Shown here piece after piece: positions 13,690 to 24,800 of a stretch of DNA of 64,000 bases. The stretch's first letter is position 1. Every line of letters starts with the position of its first letter. The notes beneath the pieces are model-generated. The model was not told the origin of the DNA and did not search any database. It saw only the letters and a list, made by a program, of their open reading frames with translations. This DNA comes from Odontesthes bonariensis (taxonomy: Eukaryota; Chordata; Actinopteri; Atheriniformes; Atherinopsidae). Location of the stretch: contig NC_134522.1 of NCBI RefSeq assembly GCF_027942865.1, positions 9,203,849 to 9,267,848 of the forward strand, read 5' to 3'. The position numbers and the translations under genes were made by a program.

Positions 13690-14110
13690 CTTCCATCCAT
13701 AATTTTTTTTCAGTTCAAAATCCTCCTTCTCACACACAAAGCCCTCCATAATCAGGCCCCGTCCTACCTCACTGACTTGCTCCATCGTCACAATCCATCC
13801 CGCAGCCTCCGTTCATCTGATGCTAACCTCCTCACTTCACCATTAAAAACCAAGCACCGAACCTGGGGCAACCGAGCCTTCTCTGCAGCTGCCCCCTCCC
13901 TCTGGAACTCTCTCCAAACACATCCGAGATAGTACTGACTTGTCCACCTTCAAATCTCTGACAAAAACACACCTTTTTTAAAATTGCTTTTAATGTTTAA
14001 CCTCAGTCTAATGTGTTTTTAGTGTACTATCTTATATTGTTTTGCTGATTTTCTTTTGTTTTTATGTAAAGTGTCTTTGAGTATTTAGAAATGCGCTTTT
14101 AAATAAAATG
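13690..14110 (+). mobile_element. 5'-truncated L2-clade LINE, 3' end
   Basis: The plus-strand translation contains FKILLLTHKALHNQAPSYL and, after it, a SLRSSDANLL-type and a GNRAFSAAAPSLWNSL tract. This is the characteristic carboxyl end of fish L2/CR1-like reverse transcriptase proteins. A stop near 13930 and a frame change precede the usual TFKSLTKTHLF ending. The copy ends in an AATAAAATGTATTATT tail that merges into a microsatellite. It is a dead-on-arrival fragment with no reverse transcriptase core. Confidence 0.78.
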
Positions 14111-14150
14111 TATTATTATTATTATTATTATTATTATCATTATTATTATA
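14111..14150. repeat. (TAT)n microsatellite
   Basis: A trinucleotide TAT/ATT run with one interruption, forming the tail of the L2 copy. Confidence 0.9.
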
Positions 14151-15524
14151 ATGCAGTGTGTCTTTTCACAGAACAACGGGAAACATAAAAGTTGTGTGGA
14201 AACAAGAATTAAGGTAAAGTAGCTCTTTTTGTGATGATGTATTTTATTGTGCTGTTTTTTAATTGTGCTATTTCTACTTTAATTGTGAAGGAACTAATGA
14301 GGAAGCCTAAACAGCCTGCAGAGCCCAGAAACATGACTGCAGAATTTTGAGCACACAAATTTACTGCTTTGAGGCTGACCTAAATATATCAATAAAGAAC
14401 ATTCTTGTGTGTAAATTGTAAAACTGTGCTGTCGTGTTAATGTAGGTCTCCTCTGCTCTGGGATATGCAACAGAAAAAATTTAAACCTGTGCGATTCTGC
14501 AGGTTGTGTAATTTTCTTGGCAGGTTAAAACAACAAGTTAACACTTGCATTTCACAAACTGCACAGAGCTGTAACTATGCAGACAGTTCAGTTTAGTTTT
14601 CACCACTTCCTGTCAACATAAGCAGTGCATCGATTTTGCATTGATATCTTACAGCTGCACACAGAAAAAAGCAACACATTACAGGAACAATTCTTCATGT
14701 CTAGATATAAACAGTTTATATTTCCCTTGTACTTGCTGGAACATACAACAAATGCCCATGCATGCTAAAAAAAAAAACAAGCCAAGTGCAAGAAGTATGT
14801 CAGGAATCAATTATCTTATTGTCTTTAGTCTCCCTTGCAGATCTTGTGACAACAATGATTTTTTCCATTTCTCACGCCTGTTACAAACTAAGCAAATACT
14901 GTGCTCTGGTTTAACGAGGATAAACCATATCATCTCTGTCTTGGGATCTGTTGGCCTTCTTGAACACAAATCAATAATCCTGTTTGATCTTTGCTTGTCC
15001 CAGCGTCCACAAAGAAAACAGAACGCATCACTTGAGCAAACATTTAAACACGTAAAGGTAACCCTGTTGTAACGCTTAGTTGCACATCCATCTGCAACGA
15101 GTCATGAGTCTTTTATGTCTTCCCCTACCCGAACCAGGGTTTGCATCCCCACCCCGCTGTGACTGGTGTGCAGTTGGTGAGAGGCTGGTTGGTTATCGCA
15201 CTTACTCTAGCACTAGTTTTGCTCTTAGCTGTTTGGTATTGGAAGGAAATGCACTTATGATTTCTTGTGACCTGAAGTTCTTTTGCCTACCGATGTTGAA
15301 CGCACTTATTGTAAGTCGCTTTGGTTAAAAGCGTCTGCAAAATGACCGTAATGTAATGAGTTCAGCTCCGGTTTGCATGTGGGTGGATAAAAAGTCTTTT
15401 AAAACAGCTGACTTAAGGCCACTCATGATTCTTGGCAAGTCAAACAGGTTCAGGGGAATTTCTTGAGGGGCCGCCATGGCATTTACAGTAGTCTCTATCT
15501 GTGATGGAATTTTTTTAAATGTTA
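14151..15524. other. Non-coding; fish repeat tail near 15295-15358
   Basis: The only recognisable item is a tail reading GTAAGTCGCTTTGGTTAAAA at 15311-15330, followed by GCGTCTGCAAAATG. It is shared with many fish retroposons and with the SINE copies in this window. The 143-codon open frame at 14641-15072 shows no family similarity and was not called. Confidence 0.4.
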
Positions 15525-15649
15525 CAAGGGCGTAATTTTGGGTAGGGACGCTAGGGTCAGGTCCCTACTAATATTCAGCCCCCTAGCCTACTGTGTAATC
15601 ACGACCAATACAACCGCTGTCCTCCATTATTATGGCACATAAAGGGTTA

Positions 15650-16090
15650 AGGGCCGTGTATACTCTCGCAGCAGTGTGTCGCAGTGAGCTTGTCGCAAAC
15701 ATGACGCAGTTATTTTTGATTTATGCCCAATTTTGAAGCGCTGTCTGCGCTATGTTAATTCCACGCCACAACGCAAGCTAGGATTGTGGGTGTGGTGGGT
15801 AGCGTGTTTCTCTGCCGGTTACGGAGGTCATTCAACAACAATGGCGACTGGACGAATGCACACTTTGATTGAGATGCAGCTGATCGATCTAGAAATAGAA
15901 GAAATATTGCTACTACTGGAGCTGGCAGAGAGGCGAAAGAATCGTCACGGTTAGCACGGTTAGCGTCACCATTAGCCGGTTAGCAAACCGGAAATACGCA
16001 TAGTGTAGAGCAGATGTAGAGTTGACCAATCAGAGGCCTCCTTTCTCTCCTCCCTGCGACGATATCTGCGGCACTGTCTGCGGTCAGTTA
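15650..16090 (+). mobile_element. Possible nested element with a short Harbinger-like start
   Basis: This segment is absent from copy B. It contains a short open frame (15841-15951) starting MATGRMHTL and ending in an EEILLLLELAERRKNRHG tract, loosely like the N-terminus of fish Harbinger transposases. Weakly matching inverted CTCGCAG/CTGCGG ends lie at about 15670 and 16075. The assignment is tentative. Confidence 0.2.
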
Positions 16091-16183
16091 CACTTTGAAT
16101 TTTGGGGAGGTGCACCAGAGTGTCTGTTAGGCCTACATGCTGTAGTTATGAGTTTCAATGTTCTTTAGAGATGGGATTTATGG

Positions 16184-16300
16184 CTCTTTTGGGGGATCCG
16201 GCTCTTTATGGCTCGTTCCTTTCAAAGAGCCGTTCAAAAAACCGGCTCGTTTGTCTCTTTTTTTTTTTTTTTTTTTTTAGTTTAGGCTTATAATCAATTT
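16184..16300. repeat. Fish repeat fragment with AAAGAGCC inverted motif and poly-T
   Basis: Contains GGCTCTTTATGGCTCGTTCC followed by AAAGAGCCG, then a run of T (16259-16278). I recognise this as dispersed repeat sequence but cannot name the family. Confidence 0.35.
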
Positions 16301-16534
16301 CCGCCATGCCAGAGTTTTAATCTCTGAATTATCATTTTTACTGTAACTATTACAGCCTAAAGTAAATTGCATGTATTTGTGTGTCAGAGGCTATTTGTTC
16401 AAAAGGAGTCAGGTAAAGTTCTTGATCTTGATCTAAATTGGCTGTATTATGCACTGTTTCACCACAACAACCCCAAACATCCTTTATAATAGAATAAAGT
16501 TGAGAACTCTCTGAAGTTGCCTCCTTGACTTTCA

Positions 16535-16735
16535 TTGAGTTACATTGCATAACACTTAGCTGATTTTTTTTTTATCCAAAGCGACTTATAAGAACACATT
16601 ATAATGTTGGGTTAGTTGTTTTGCTTAAGGTCACTCCAGTCATGGATGCGGGTGTAAACAGAGGTAGCCTAATTGTGGGATTTGAGCCTGCAACCCTGTG
16701 ATTTAAAGACTAACTCCCTAAACATTAGGATGGCT
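16535..16735 (-). mobile_element. tRNA-derived SINE, minus orientation, inside hAT copy A
   Basis: On the minus strand the head reads TTTAGGGAGTTAGTC, followed by the B-box-like GGGTTGCAGGCTCAAATCCC. The tail contains AAGTCGCTTTGGATAAAA and TCAGCTAAGTGTTATG. The same family recurs at 25395-25630 and at 49531-49745. Confidence 0.65.
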
Positions 16736-17169
16736 CGTTAACATATAGCATTTGCATGCCATTAACTTATGATTGGTAATGCAAAAAAAAACTGTCGCGG
16801 AGCACTTTTTGTCCCCACCAATGTCAAAATCAAAGTTACTCCCTTGAAATGTTAAAAATGCAGCTTCGAAAGTGAGGACTTCACATGACTTTGAAATACT
16901 GACCCAGTGGAATCACATGGGTCATTTCATGCCGACCTTTGCAGCTCAGGTCAGGGACTTTCTTTATTAAAAAAAAACTTCTATTCAGCTAGGCTCTCTT
17001 AGCTAATATGAACACTTTTGTGCAATTTTTTTCTAAATCTCACCAGTTGCTTTTTTACTGGAAAGGACTGAAGCTTGTCCTGAACGTCGATGTAACCCTG
17101 CAGATAACCTGAAACCAAACAGGAGCTGCTAAATGTTTTACAACAATCAAATTGCAAATGATAAATACA

Positions 17170-17575
17170 ACCTCAATTCCTAAAAAAAATTGGGGTGTCT
17201 GGTTAAATGTTAACGATAATACCAGGTGTCAATGATTAACAAATCTCATAAAGCAATATTTTATCCGAATTAGAACAATAAAACAAAAATATCTCAAATA
17301 CTGAAAGTGAGATATTTTACTTTTTCAAGGAAGTATGAGCTCATCTTAAATGTGATGTTGGGACAAGTTGGGACAGGACAGCAAAAAGCTGAAAGAAAAA
17401 AAGTATCAGCTATTAAAAACATGTTGCAACTAATTAGTTAATCGGCAACAGGTCAGTAACATGATTGAATATATTAAAAAAGTTTTGAGAAGCAGAGTCT
17501 CTCAGGAAAAAAGATGGGCAGAGGCAAACTGCAAATAATGTGTCCACAAATTGTGGCACAATTGCAAAATATTGG
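17170..17575. mobile_element. Relic of an older DNA element, split by the Harbinger insertion
   Basis: Starts with ACAACCTCAATTCCTAAAAA and contains TTGGGACA repeats and a CACAAATTGTGGCACAATTG tract, features of a dispersed fish DNA element. The sequence appears to continue after 19141 (ATGTTCCTCAG), as if the Harbinger element landed inside it. The superfamily was not determined. Confidence 0.3.
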
Positions 17576-17847
17576 GCCTCATGCAAGAAAATTTTCGTAT
17601 TTTTATTCTAAATTTCTCTTACTTTTTTCATAAGAAGGTCTCGTACAAACACGCCACGTCAGATTCAACAAACGCTCTTATCTTCGGAAAAAGTGTGTAA
17701 ACGACCTGCGTAAATAATTAATCCCACGTGTGCGTATATAATTGCACGTGCACGAGGATAGTAGATTTGCATACTCCACGCCCAAAATCATACCATATAA
17801 GGCTGTGCTTCCTCGCTCTTCTGCAAGGAAGTGTCGAGTTTTGAGTC

Positions 17848-18024
17848 ATGAAAACGGCATCAAGGTGCAGAAATAACAACTTTACGGGCTCTGAGATTGA
17901 AGTTCTGCTTTCAGAGATCCAAAAAGGAAAATTTGTCATTTTTAGCAGTGGAATTACGGGACCTGCTGAAGCGAAGAAATGGGAAGCAATTACGAGTGCT
18001 GTTAATACCATGTCACCGAAATAA
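17848..18024 (+). pseudogene. Myb/SANT-like Harbinger DNA-binding protein, truncated
   Basis: From the ATG the frame holds NNFTGSEIEVLLSEIQKGK, then KKWEAITSAVN, a fit to the tryptophan-bearing Myb/SANT-like domain of Harbinger accessory proteins. A stop follows after 58 residues; downstream degenerate KKKWF-like sequence shows the original continued. This partner protein normally helps the transposase reach the nucleus and bind DNA. Confidence 0.65.
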
Positions 18025-18295
18025 AAAAGAAATGGTTTTAATATGAAAATGGCTTTTAAAAAAAACGTCTCGCCCTGGGGAGGCGATCGATGACTGCAGC
18101 TAAAGCCGTGCAATCAGTTGTTGCCTCATCATGATGGCACTTCGATGGGGCGGTTAATGGGGGGGAGGGGAGGGGAGGGTCTTCTGGCACCACACCTTCT
18201 GGTCTGCCTGGGCTGGTTCAGGTGGAGACCCTCCTTCATGGCAATGTTGCGCAAACCTGACATGCCTTCTCTGGGCTATAGAGCAGGAGACACAC

Positions 18296-18757
18296 CTACC
18301 TGGCCTTCAGCTCAGTGCGCTCCATAACAGAGGCACGGGTGCTTTGATGCGTATATGTGTCTCGTGCTCCAATTATGATTTGCAGTCCAGCCACGGGATG
18401 AAAGTCCCTCTTAATTTGTACTTGTGAGACAGCGGTGTATGGGAATTTGATGTACCATGGGTGATAAACTGAGAGATTTGATGACCAAGTGGAGCGCACG
18501 ACTCATAGAGGACTGGGACACCCCCGATCTGCCTCCAACCTCCCTCTGAAAGGTGCAGTGGCCAAAAATCCAAGGGTGGTGAGGACCTGGACGCGTGGTG
18601 GAATTCGGCTTGATCGGCGTGTTTTTCTCTGGAGTCGTGGCTCTAGCAAGCTGCATATATGCAGCAGCACAGTCCTTAGCAATCTAAATCGCGATGTCGG
18701 CCATTCGTCTGTCTCCACACGGTCTCTTCCAAGAGCCTGACGCGCTAAGGCATCCAA
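18296..18757 (-). pseudogene. HARBI1-type (PIF/Harbinger) transposase fragment
   Basis: Two overlapping minus frames give family-typical tracts. One reads RRSSRIPPRVQVLTTLGFLA; the next reads HPWYIKFPYTAVSQVQIKR followed by DFHPVAGLQIIIGARD. The last corresponds to the FHxVAGxPNxIGAIDxTH block with the first catalytic Asp. The frame switches near 18490, and the C-terminal half with the remaining acidic residues is not recognisable. Confidence 0.72.
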
Positions 18758-19140
18758 AAGTAGCAGGACAGCCGCTGGTTACGCTTCCCATTGACCTTGT
18801 TATATATAGGCTACAGACTCAAATCAACCTTCGATTAGTGCATAATTTAAGTCAAACAGAATAATGTCAGCATAATAATGAGGTATAATGTATATTTATT
18901 TATGTTTGCTTCAAAGTAATTAAATATACAATCCATTAGTCAAGCAAACTTGATTGGAATAACAGCGGACTATTTTACGAAACTCCTACGACAGGTCTGG
19001 ATCACTCGTAAATTCTGTTCGTACCTGAAAGAAAACGTAAAATACGAAAAGATTGGTGAATGCGCAAATTCTCTTAAATCACTCGTACGGACGATTTAAG
19101 AACAAATATGTGCGTACGAACGGTTCTTGCATGAGACCCA

Positions 19141-20371
19141 ATGTTCCTCAGTTCCTCACCAAATAGAAGACTATTCAGTTGTAGTAAATCAGTATCTTTA
19201 CTTTTTTTGTCAACAAATTTTTATTCTGTGTAGAATTCACATTTCTGTCATATTTGAAGAATCGACTGCAACAAGCTAACATAACTGGCTTTGGACGTGT
19301 TGGTGAGGCTTAAAAACAATCTTAAAAATATCAAAATTCCCAATCAAAGGCCTAAGATAGGATTCTGTCAGAATAAGCTGGAAAATGTGTTCAATGGAAG
19401 TTCCATAACAAAACTTTCTATATGTTGTGTTAACATGGGAAAGCTTTTTATTCATATCCCTGTATGTATGGTTATCTATGTTTACAGTTTTTTCTAATCA
19501 TGTGTCACCTGCTGTGTCTAATTTCTCATAATCTCTGCCAAAAGACTTACCAGCAGACAATGTTGAGAGACATGGATTAAGTTGGATGTCACAACCTCCT
19601 GATCTCCATTGAAGTGCTGCAAGTAGCATCTAAGTTTCTCAAAAACCGGGATTAAACCTAATGCAGGATAAGATGTTTACATGTATAACACATAATCAGG
19701 AATCATATGTGCATATAAACACAGCCTATTGATTTTTTATTTTATCATAAACTCACTTGTGAGAATGAAAAGAAAACAGAATATTGTGTTATTTACTCAT
19801 AACATTCTCTTATAAAGGCTCATTTTTCACTCTTCTTGATTTTAATATCAATCATTGTCATGTCAAGCAAAGTCATTTTTCAGTCATTTCATTTCAGGGA
19901 AGTCTGAGGTGTTAATGAAGGTTCTGTGACATTACTTCAGTCAAAACACCACAGAAATACAGTACCATATGTATATGTATATTTATATATGGATAGTATA
20001 TTTGGATATGATAAAAAAAACAAGAGGGTTGATCGTTTAAAAAGGAAAAAAAAGACAAAAACAGAATGAACATAATAGATGTCACTATGAAAGTTGTGGA
20101 TGCAAGGAATTGTGGGATAGCATTATCTCCTCTCTCTCTTAAAGGATGGTCCAGTGTTTTCTGTACCAAAGGAGATAAAAAAGGAAACACTAAAGCTTCT
20201 TTTCCTAAAAATCAGAATGTTCAGGCAATTTCTATTACGCCTGATATTTAAAGCCTGATGTTCTTTCAGGTCATTTCACTCAGTTAGGGAACCTTTCAAA
20301 ACAGAAATGTGTATTTAACCAGACCCTTCGGATCCTCTAGTTGGGATATAAAACATTAAAAAAAAGTACTG
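19141..20371. other. Non-coding, mostly unrecognised
   Basis: The first bases probably continue the older relic interrupted by the Harbinger element. The rest is AT-rich with no exon or repeat family that I recognise. Confidence 0.4.
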
Positions 20372-20375
20372 TTAA

Positions 20376-20962
20376 AGCTGCAGTCTGCAACTCTTTTTCA
20401 AGCATAATGCCTGGAACTGTCCGGGGATTCTGAAAGTAGTACATTAAATACCCCAATACAAAAAAAATGAGTTCTCTAGGTCCCCTATATGTCCCGCTAG
20501 GTCCCTCCAAAGCCAGCAGGTTTGTTTACAAAATTGCAGACCGGACCGGTAAAAGGTAACCAATCAGGTTAGGAGCTGGGCTCTGCTGCCTGTCAATCAC
20601 CGATTGTGCACGCGCGATACAAGGTAGGCTCGTCCCCACGCTTATTTATCTAGACTATTGAACTTCATTACGGGCTAGTCTACTTACTGTGTCTTCCATG
20701 ATCGCAAATGACAGGTGAGTTGATGAATGAGGAGTCGTGTACGCGCATCTGGCGTGCACGAGTTCTCATGTGTTTTGATGGGGCGGGACAGGAAGTTGAA
20801 TAACTTTTTATTTTTCGGTTAAAAAATAAGCATTTCTTGCATTTTGCGACTACGGAGGTCACCGTTTTCAACTTCAAGCGTTCTGATAGATCATGTAAAC
20901 TCTTAAAATGCCAAAAATTAGGACTTTACGTATGACAACAACAAATCCTGCAGACTGCAGCT
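20376..20962. mobile_element. TTAA-flanked MITE, copy 1 (587 bp)
   Basis: Bounded by TTAA at 20372-20375 and 20963-20966. Ends are AGCTGCAGTCTGCA and its reverse complement. The interior is nearly identical to 23418-24017. The minus-strand frame beginning MKLKTVTSVVAK occurs in both copies and is repeat sequence, not a gene. TTAA targeting suggests a piggyBac-type mobiliser, but the termini are not classic piggyBac. Confidence 0.85.
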
Positions 20963-20966
20963 TTAA

Positions 20967-21835
20967 TTCTGCTGATGAAAATTCAACCGCAAAGCAAAAA
21001 AAGCTAAAGAAAAAAGGTTCAACTTGTCACTTCTCATGTAGCTACAGCAAGTGGTGAATGAAATGAAATTGAAGGTGTCCAACAGATAGCTGGCTTGAAC
21101 TGAATTGTTGCAAACCAGTTGTATAAAAACAAGACGAAACTGGACTGGGAGGAGATGAAGATAAAGATAAGATAAAGAGGGTGGGTAACTTTAGCCTCAA
21201 CTGAAACTGTGATGCATTTGCCTAGCGATTCTGAACTCCTCTGACTGAATGACACATTTTCAAACCTGAACAAAGTGAAAGGGTTGTTTCATGTTGGAGT
21301 TTTTGAGTTGGCTGTCACTTGAGAGAGACAAATACATTCTCTCAGGCGAGAAAAACATGTCCCCTTTTAACCAACTCTGTCGCATATTAATCCGTTTCCA
21401 TACTCTTTAGAGGAAAGAGGAGGTGTTCAAAATAAATGTGTGGGTCCGTGTACCTGCAGCCAAACAAAAGAGCACACAGAGGGTGATTCCACGCCCTCAG
21501 TTCTGGGCGGTTCTGCGCGGCTCCTCACAGCCACTCCCCTCCGCCACTCACTACATTAAAACCCAGTTCTTCTCCGGACGCGCACGTGGAAAGATCATTT
21601 ACAGTGGGTGCCGTAACAAACGCGCTCATCCCGGCACTACTTTTCAAACTGTAATGTCTCGAGCCCGATGCTGTCAGCAGCTGCACGTCCCACAGTTTTT
21701 GCTGAGCCCTCGCGCGACAGGAGAAACTGTTTGTAGTCTAAATTTAAAGACTTGCAGAGCGTCGGGTTTTGTTATCTGCCCCCTCCTCTGTCTCCCCTAT
21801 CCCGCGCTCTCCAAGTTGAGTCATTGCACAGAAGT
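20967..21835 (+). promoter_or_regulatory. kcnk5: kcnk5 upstream region and likely 5' UTR
   Basis: GC content and CpG frequency rise from about 21480 (CGCGCACG, GCGCGAC and similar tracts) towards the start codon, as expected for a vertebrate promoter and first exon. No TATA box can be assigned with confidence. The transcription start is unknown. The open frame at 21423-21842 reflects this GC-rich stretch and is not called. Confidence 0.5.
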
Positions 21836-24800
21836 ATGGTAGATAAAGGCCCTTTGCTGACTTCTGCCATTATCTTTTACCTCTCAATTGGGGCAGCGAT
21901 ATTTCAAGTCCTGGAGGAGCCCAATTGGAAGCAGGCTGCAAAGCAGTACAGAGAGCAGAAGGATCAAATACTTGCGGACTATCCTTGTCTCTCGAAAGAT
22001 GATCTGGACAGAATATTAGAGGTATGTTCTTAAATTGAACACTTTCTCTTTTGGGTATTAGACTTGTATCTTTGCATAACTGCTGCTGGCTTATCTCAGT
22101 CCACACGAGGATAATTAAAAAGATGAATGTTTAAATTTATGAAGCAGTTTCCACCCTCTTCAAAGGGGTGACACATGACGAGCCTCAGCTGGTTTGTAAA
22201 GCTTTCCTGGAACTAAACAATACGCCTGAGCCATGAGATGCTGTCAGTCCATGGTTCATCCTTGTGGGTCAACACATTTACAACTCCAAAAGTTGTTGAG
22301 GGTTCTTATCTCTTAGTCTCTGTTGCTAACGGGGGTAATTTATTTATTACCTGCTGCTTTCAGCTTTTTATTGCAAATTTCACAGACTCTCTGTCTGAGA
22401 CATTTATTACTTTTGCAGGTGTGGCGGGCCAGTCTGTAACCCAAGCCTTGAAAAGCATCATCAAGTGGTGTTTTCTGCGCCAGCTTCTTGTCAGAATAGC
22501 AGTTTCAGTAATAAAAGCGGTGCCAATGACCTCTGTGGGTTTACTGTGGGCACTGAATGAGCACATAGTAAGTCAATAGTCCTGTGATTTCAGGGGGTTT
22601 TAGCCCCCATGACATGTTGTTTGTTTTTTCTTTGAAATGGCAGAGCTCTTTTAAGTTCCTTCTTTGCATTTGTCGGAATGATTTGAGTACATAAAAATAT
22701 GATTTTAATGTCTCACCAAAGACGAGTGCAGATTGGTGTCTTTTAATGACAGATGAATCTCTGTGCACAAATAACATCACATTGTGATTTTATATCTGCT
22801 GAAGCAGGACATTGGGTAATATTAAAGTGCACATTTCTGCATTTACAAGTATGATCAGTGACATGTCTCAACCTGTGCCCCTTTTAGGCCTCTGTATTGG
22901 GGAGATTTATTATCCCCCCTGTGCTTCCATCTGCCTCTCCTCTTTGTGTTTGGGGGACTGAAAGGGATATGCCCGTGAACCTCCCCCCATTCACAGCACC
23001 TCTCTGTAACAGCAAAATCTCAGCAGTAGCCAAATCTGCTTTTGAATGAAGCTTTTTTTTTTTGGAGGGGTGGGGTTTGGGTGTAATAATCTGGTTTAGA
23101 GATTTTGGAAATTTCCTTTCTGACGTTACTTCCATATGCCAGCTGAGACAGCAACTTTTTTTTTTTTTTTTAACTCTAAAAGGCATGTGAAACTGAAGCA
23201 TTTCCTTCTCCTGTCTTGTCCTTTGAGGACAAAGACAGCACAAAGCCATTTGGGTGGTTTGAAGGCACTTTCTAAAGATCATATCAAGTTGCATCTTAGA
23301 AATCTAACCCTTTCCACCGCCACACAGTTGGTTGGTTGTCCTGTTTGGACAAACCATTGCAGTTGTCCTTTTTTGCCAAAACACCTGCTGCAAAGGCGCT
23401 GGGGTTGCTTTCCTTAAAGCTGCAGTCTGCAACTCTTTTTCAAGCATAATGCCTGGAACTGTCCGGGGATTCTGAAAGTAGTACATTAAATACCCCAATA
23501 CAAAAAAAAGGAGTTCTCTAGGTCCCCTATACGTCCCGCTAGGTCCCTCCAAAGCCAGCAGGTTTGTTTACAAAATTGCAGACCGGACCGGTAAAAGGTA
23601 ACCAATCAGGTTTACGAGCTGGGCTCTGCTGCCTGTCAATCACCGATTGTGCACGCGCGATACAAGGTAGGCTCGTCGCCACGCTTATTTATCTAGACTA
23701 TTGAACTTCATTACGGGCTTGTCTACTTACTGTGTCTTCCATGATCGCAAATGACTGGTGAGTTGATGAATGAGGAGTCGTGTGGGCGCATCTGGTATGC
23801 ACGTAGACGTGCACGAGTTCTCATGTGTTTTGAAGGGGCGGGACAGGAAGTTGAATAACTTTTTATTTTTCGGTTAAAAAATAAGCATTTCTTGCATTTT
23901 GCGACTACGGAGGTCACCGTTTTCAACTTCAAGCGTTCTGATAGATCATGTAAACTCTTAAAATGCCAAAAAGTAGGACTTTACGTATGACAACAACAAA
24001 TCTTGCAGACTGCAGCTTTAAACTGAGACTCGGGTTGCCTCTATGTGTAAGGGCGTAATTTTGGGTAGGGACGCTACGGTCACGTCCCTACCAATATTCA
24101 GCCCCCTACTGCAGGGTCTCCGCGGATCCTTAAAAAGTATTAAAAAGTCTTAAATAAAAAATACTTTTTTTAAGGTCTTAAAATGTCTTAAATTTCGCCG
24201 ATATTCGAAGAGTGGCATTAAATTGCATCTGGGCGAAATTAAAGAAAGATATGTCTGGAGAGACGATTTTCTATCGCTCTGTGCACAATATGGCGACCGC
24301 TGACGTTTTGTGTGTGCGCCAGTACTTCCGGTGAAAACTTCCGTTGATTTGACAGCTAGCGCGTCAGGTTAGGGCCAGTGGCCGTAAACAAAGGTTAACT
24401 TATAGCCGAGAAGAAAGATGATAATATAACGTAGCTAAAAAGACTAGCTTTCTTCTGTAGCCTAATGTTTACCTATTTAGCAAGCCTAGCAGCCTAGATG
24501 CTAATGCTAGCCGCAGTAACGTTACCAAACATACCTGACGTCAAGGTGTTGGCTGAGCAGGGGCAAGAGTATGGGGCTGGCAGAGTTAACTTCATAATGG
24601 GTGAGTGCAGGTTTCATTCACTTGTTTTCATTCTTTCACAGGATTGATTCACTTCATTGGTTTATCCGATTGCTGGCCGCCGAGCCATTATGTGTCTGGG
24701 TTTGTGTGGGTTACTGATCATGGTTGTTAGCAGTCGATAGATTGTATGATGTGTGTGAGAGTGTGTATTTTTTCTATGGTTAGGCTACGTGCCATTGACT

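Larger units (their letters stand above)
15525..16846. mobile_element. hAT non-autonomous element, copy A, with 8-bp target duplication
   Basis: The termini read CAAGGGCGTAATTTTG (15525-15540) and, inverted, CAAGGGAGTAACTTTG (16831-16846): 14 of 16 positions match. An exact 8-bp duplication AAATGTTA flanks it (15517-15524 and 16847-16854), as expected for hAT. About 75 bp at the left end and about 310 bp at the right end match copy B at 24048-25736. The middle differs and contains other inserted sequence, including a minus-strand SINE. Confidence 0.85.
17577..19140. mobile_element. Decayed PIF/Harbinger transposon with both genes
   Basis: Termini begin TGGGCCTCATGCAAGAA on the left and, inverted, TGGGTCTCATGCAAGAA on the right, one mismatch over 17 bp. 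The interior carries remains of both proteins expected of PIF/Harbinger: a Myb/SANT-like DNA-binding protein on the plus strand and a HARBI1-type transposase on the minus strand. The usual 3-bp target duplication is not clear. Frameshifts and stops in both genes show it is inactive. Confidence 0.78.

Noticed and set aside
14641..15072. 143-codon plus-strand open frame
   Set aside because: No similarity, no splice context, and composition like the AT-rich surroundings.
20680..20877. 65-codon minus frame starting MKLKTVTSVV, repeated at 23723-23932
   Set aside because: Both copies lie inside the duplicated MITE; the apparent conservation is that of the repeat, not of a protein.
22238..22579. 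113-codon frame in kcnk5 intron 1
   Set aside because: Considered as an alternative exon, but it has no channel similarity and the true exon 2 at 32247 joins in phase.
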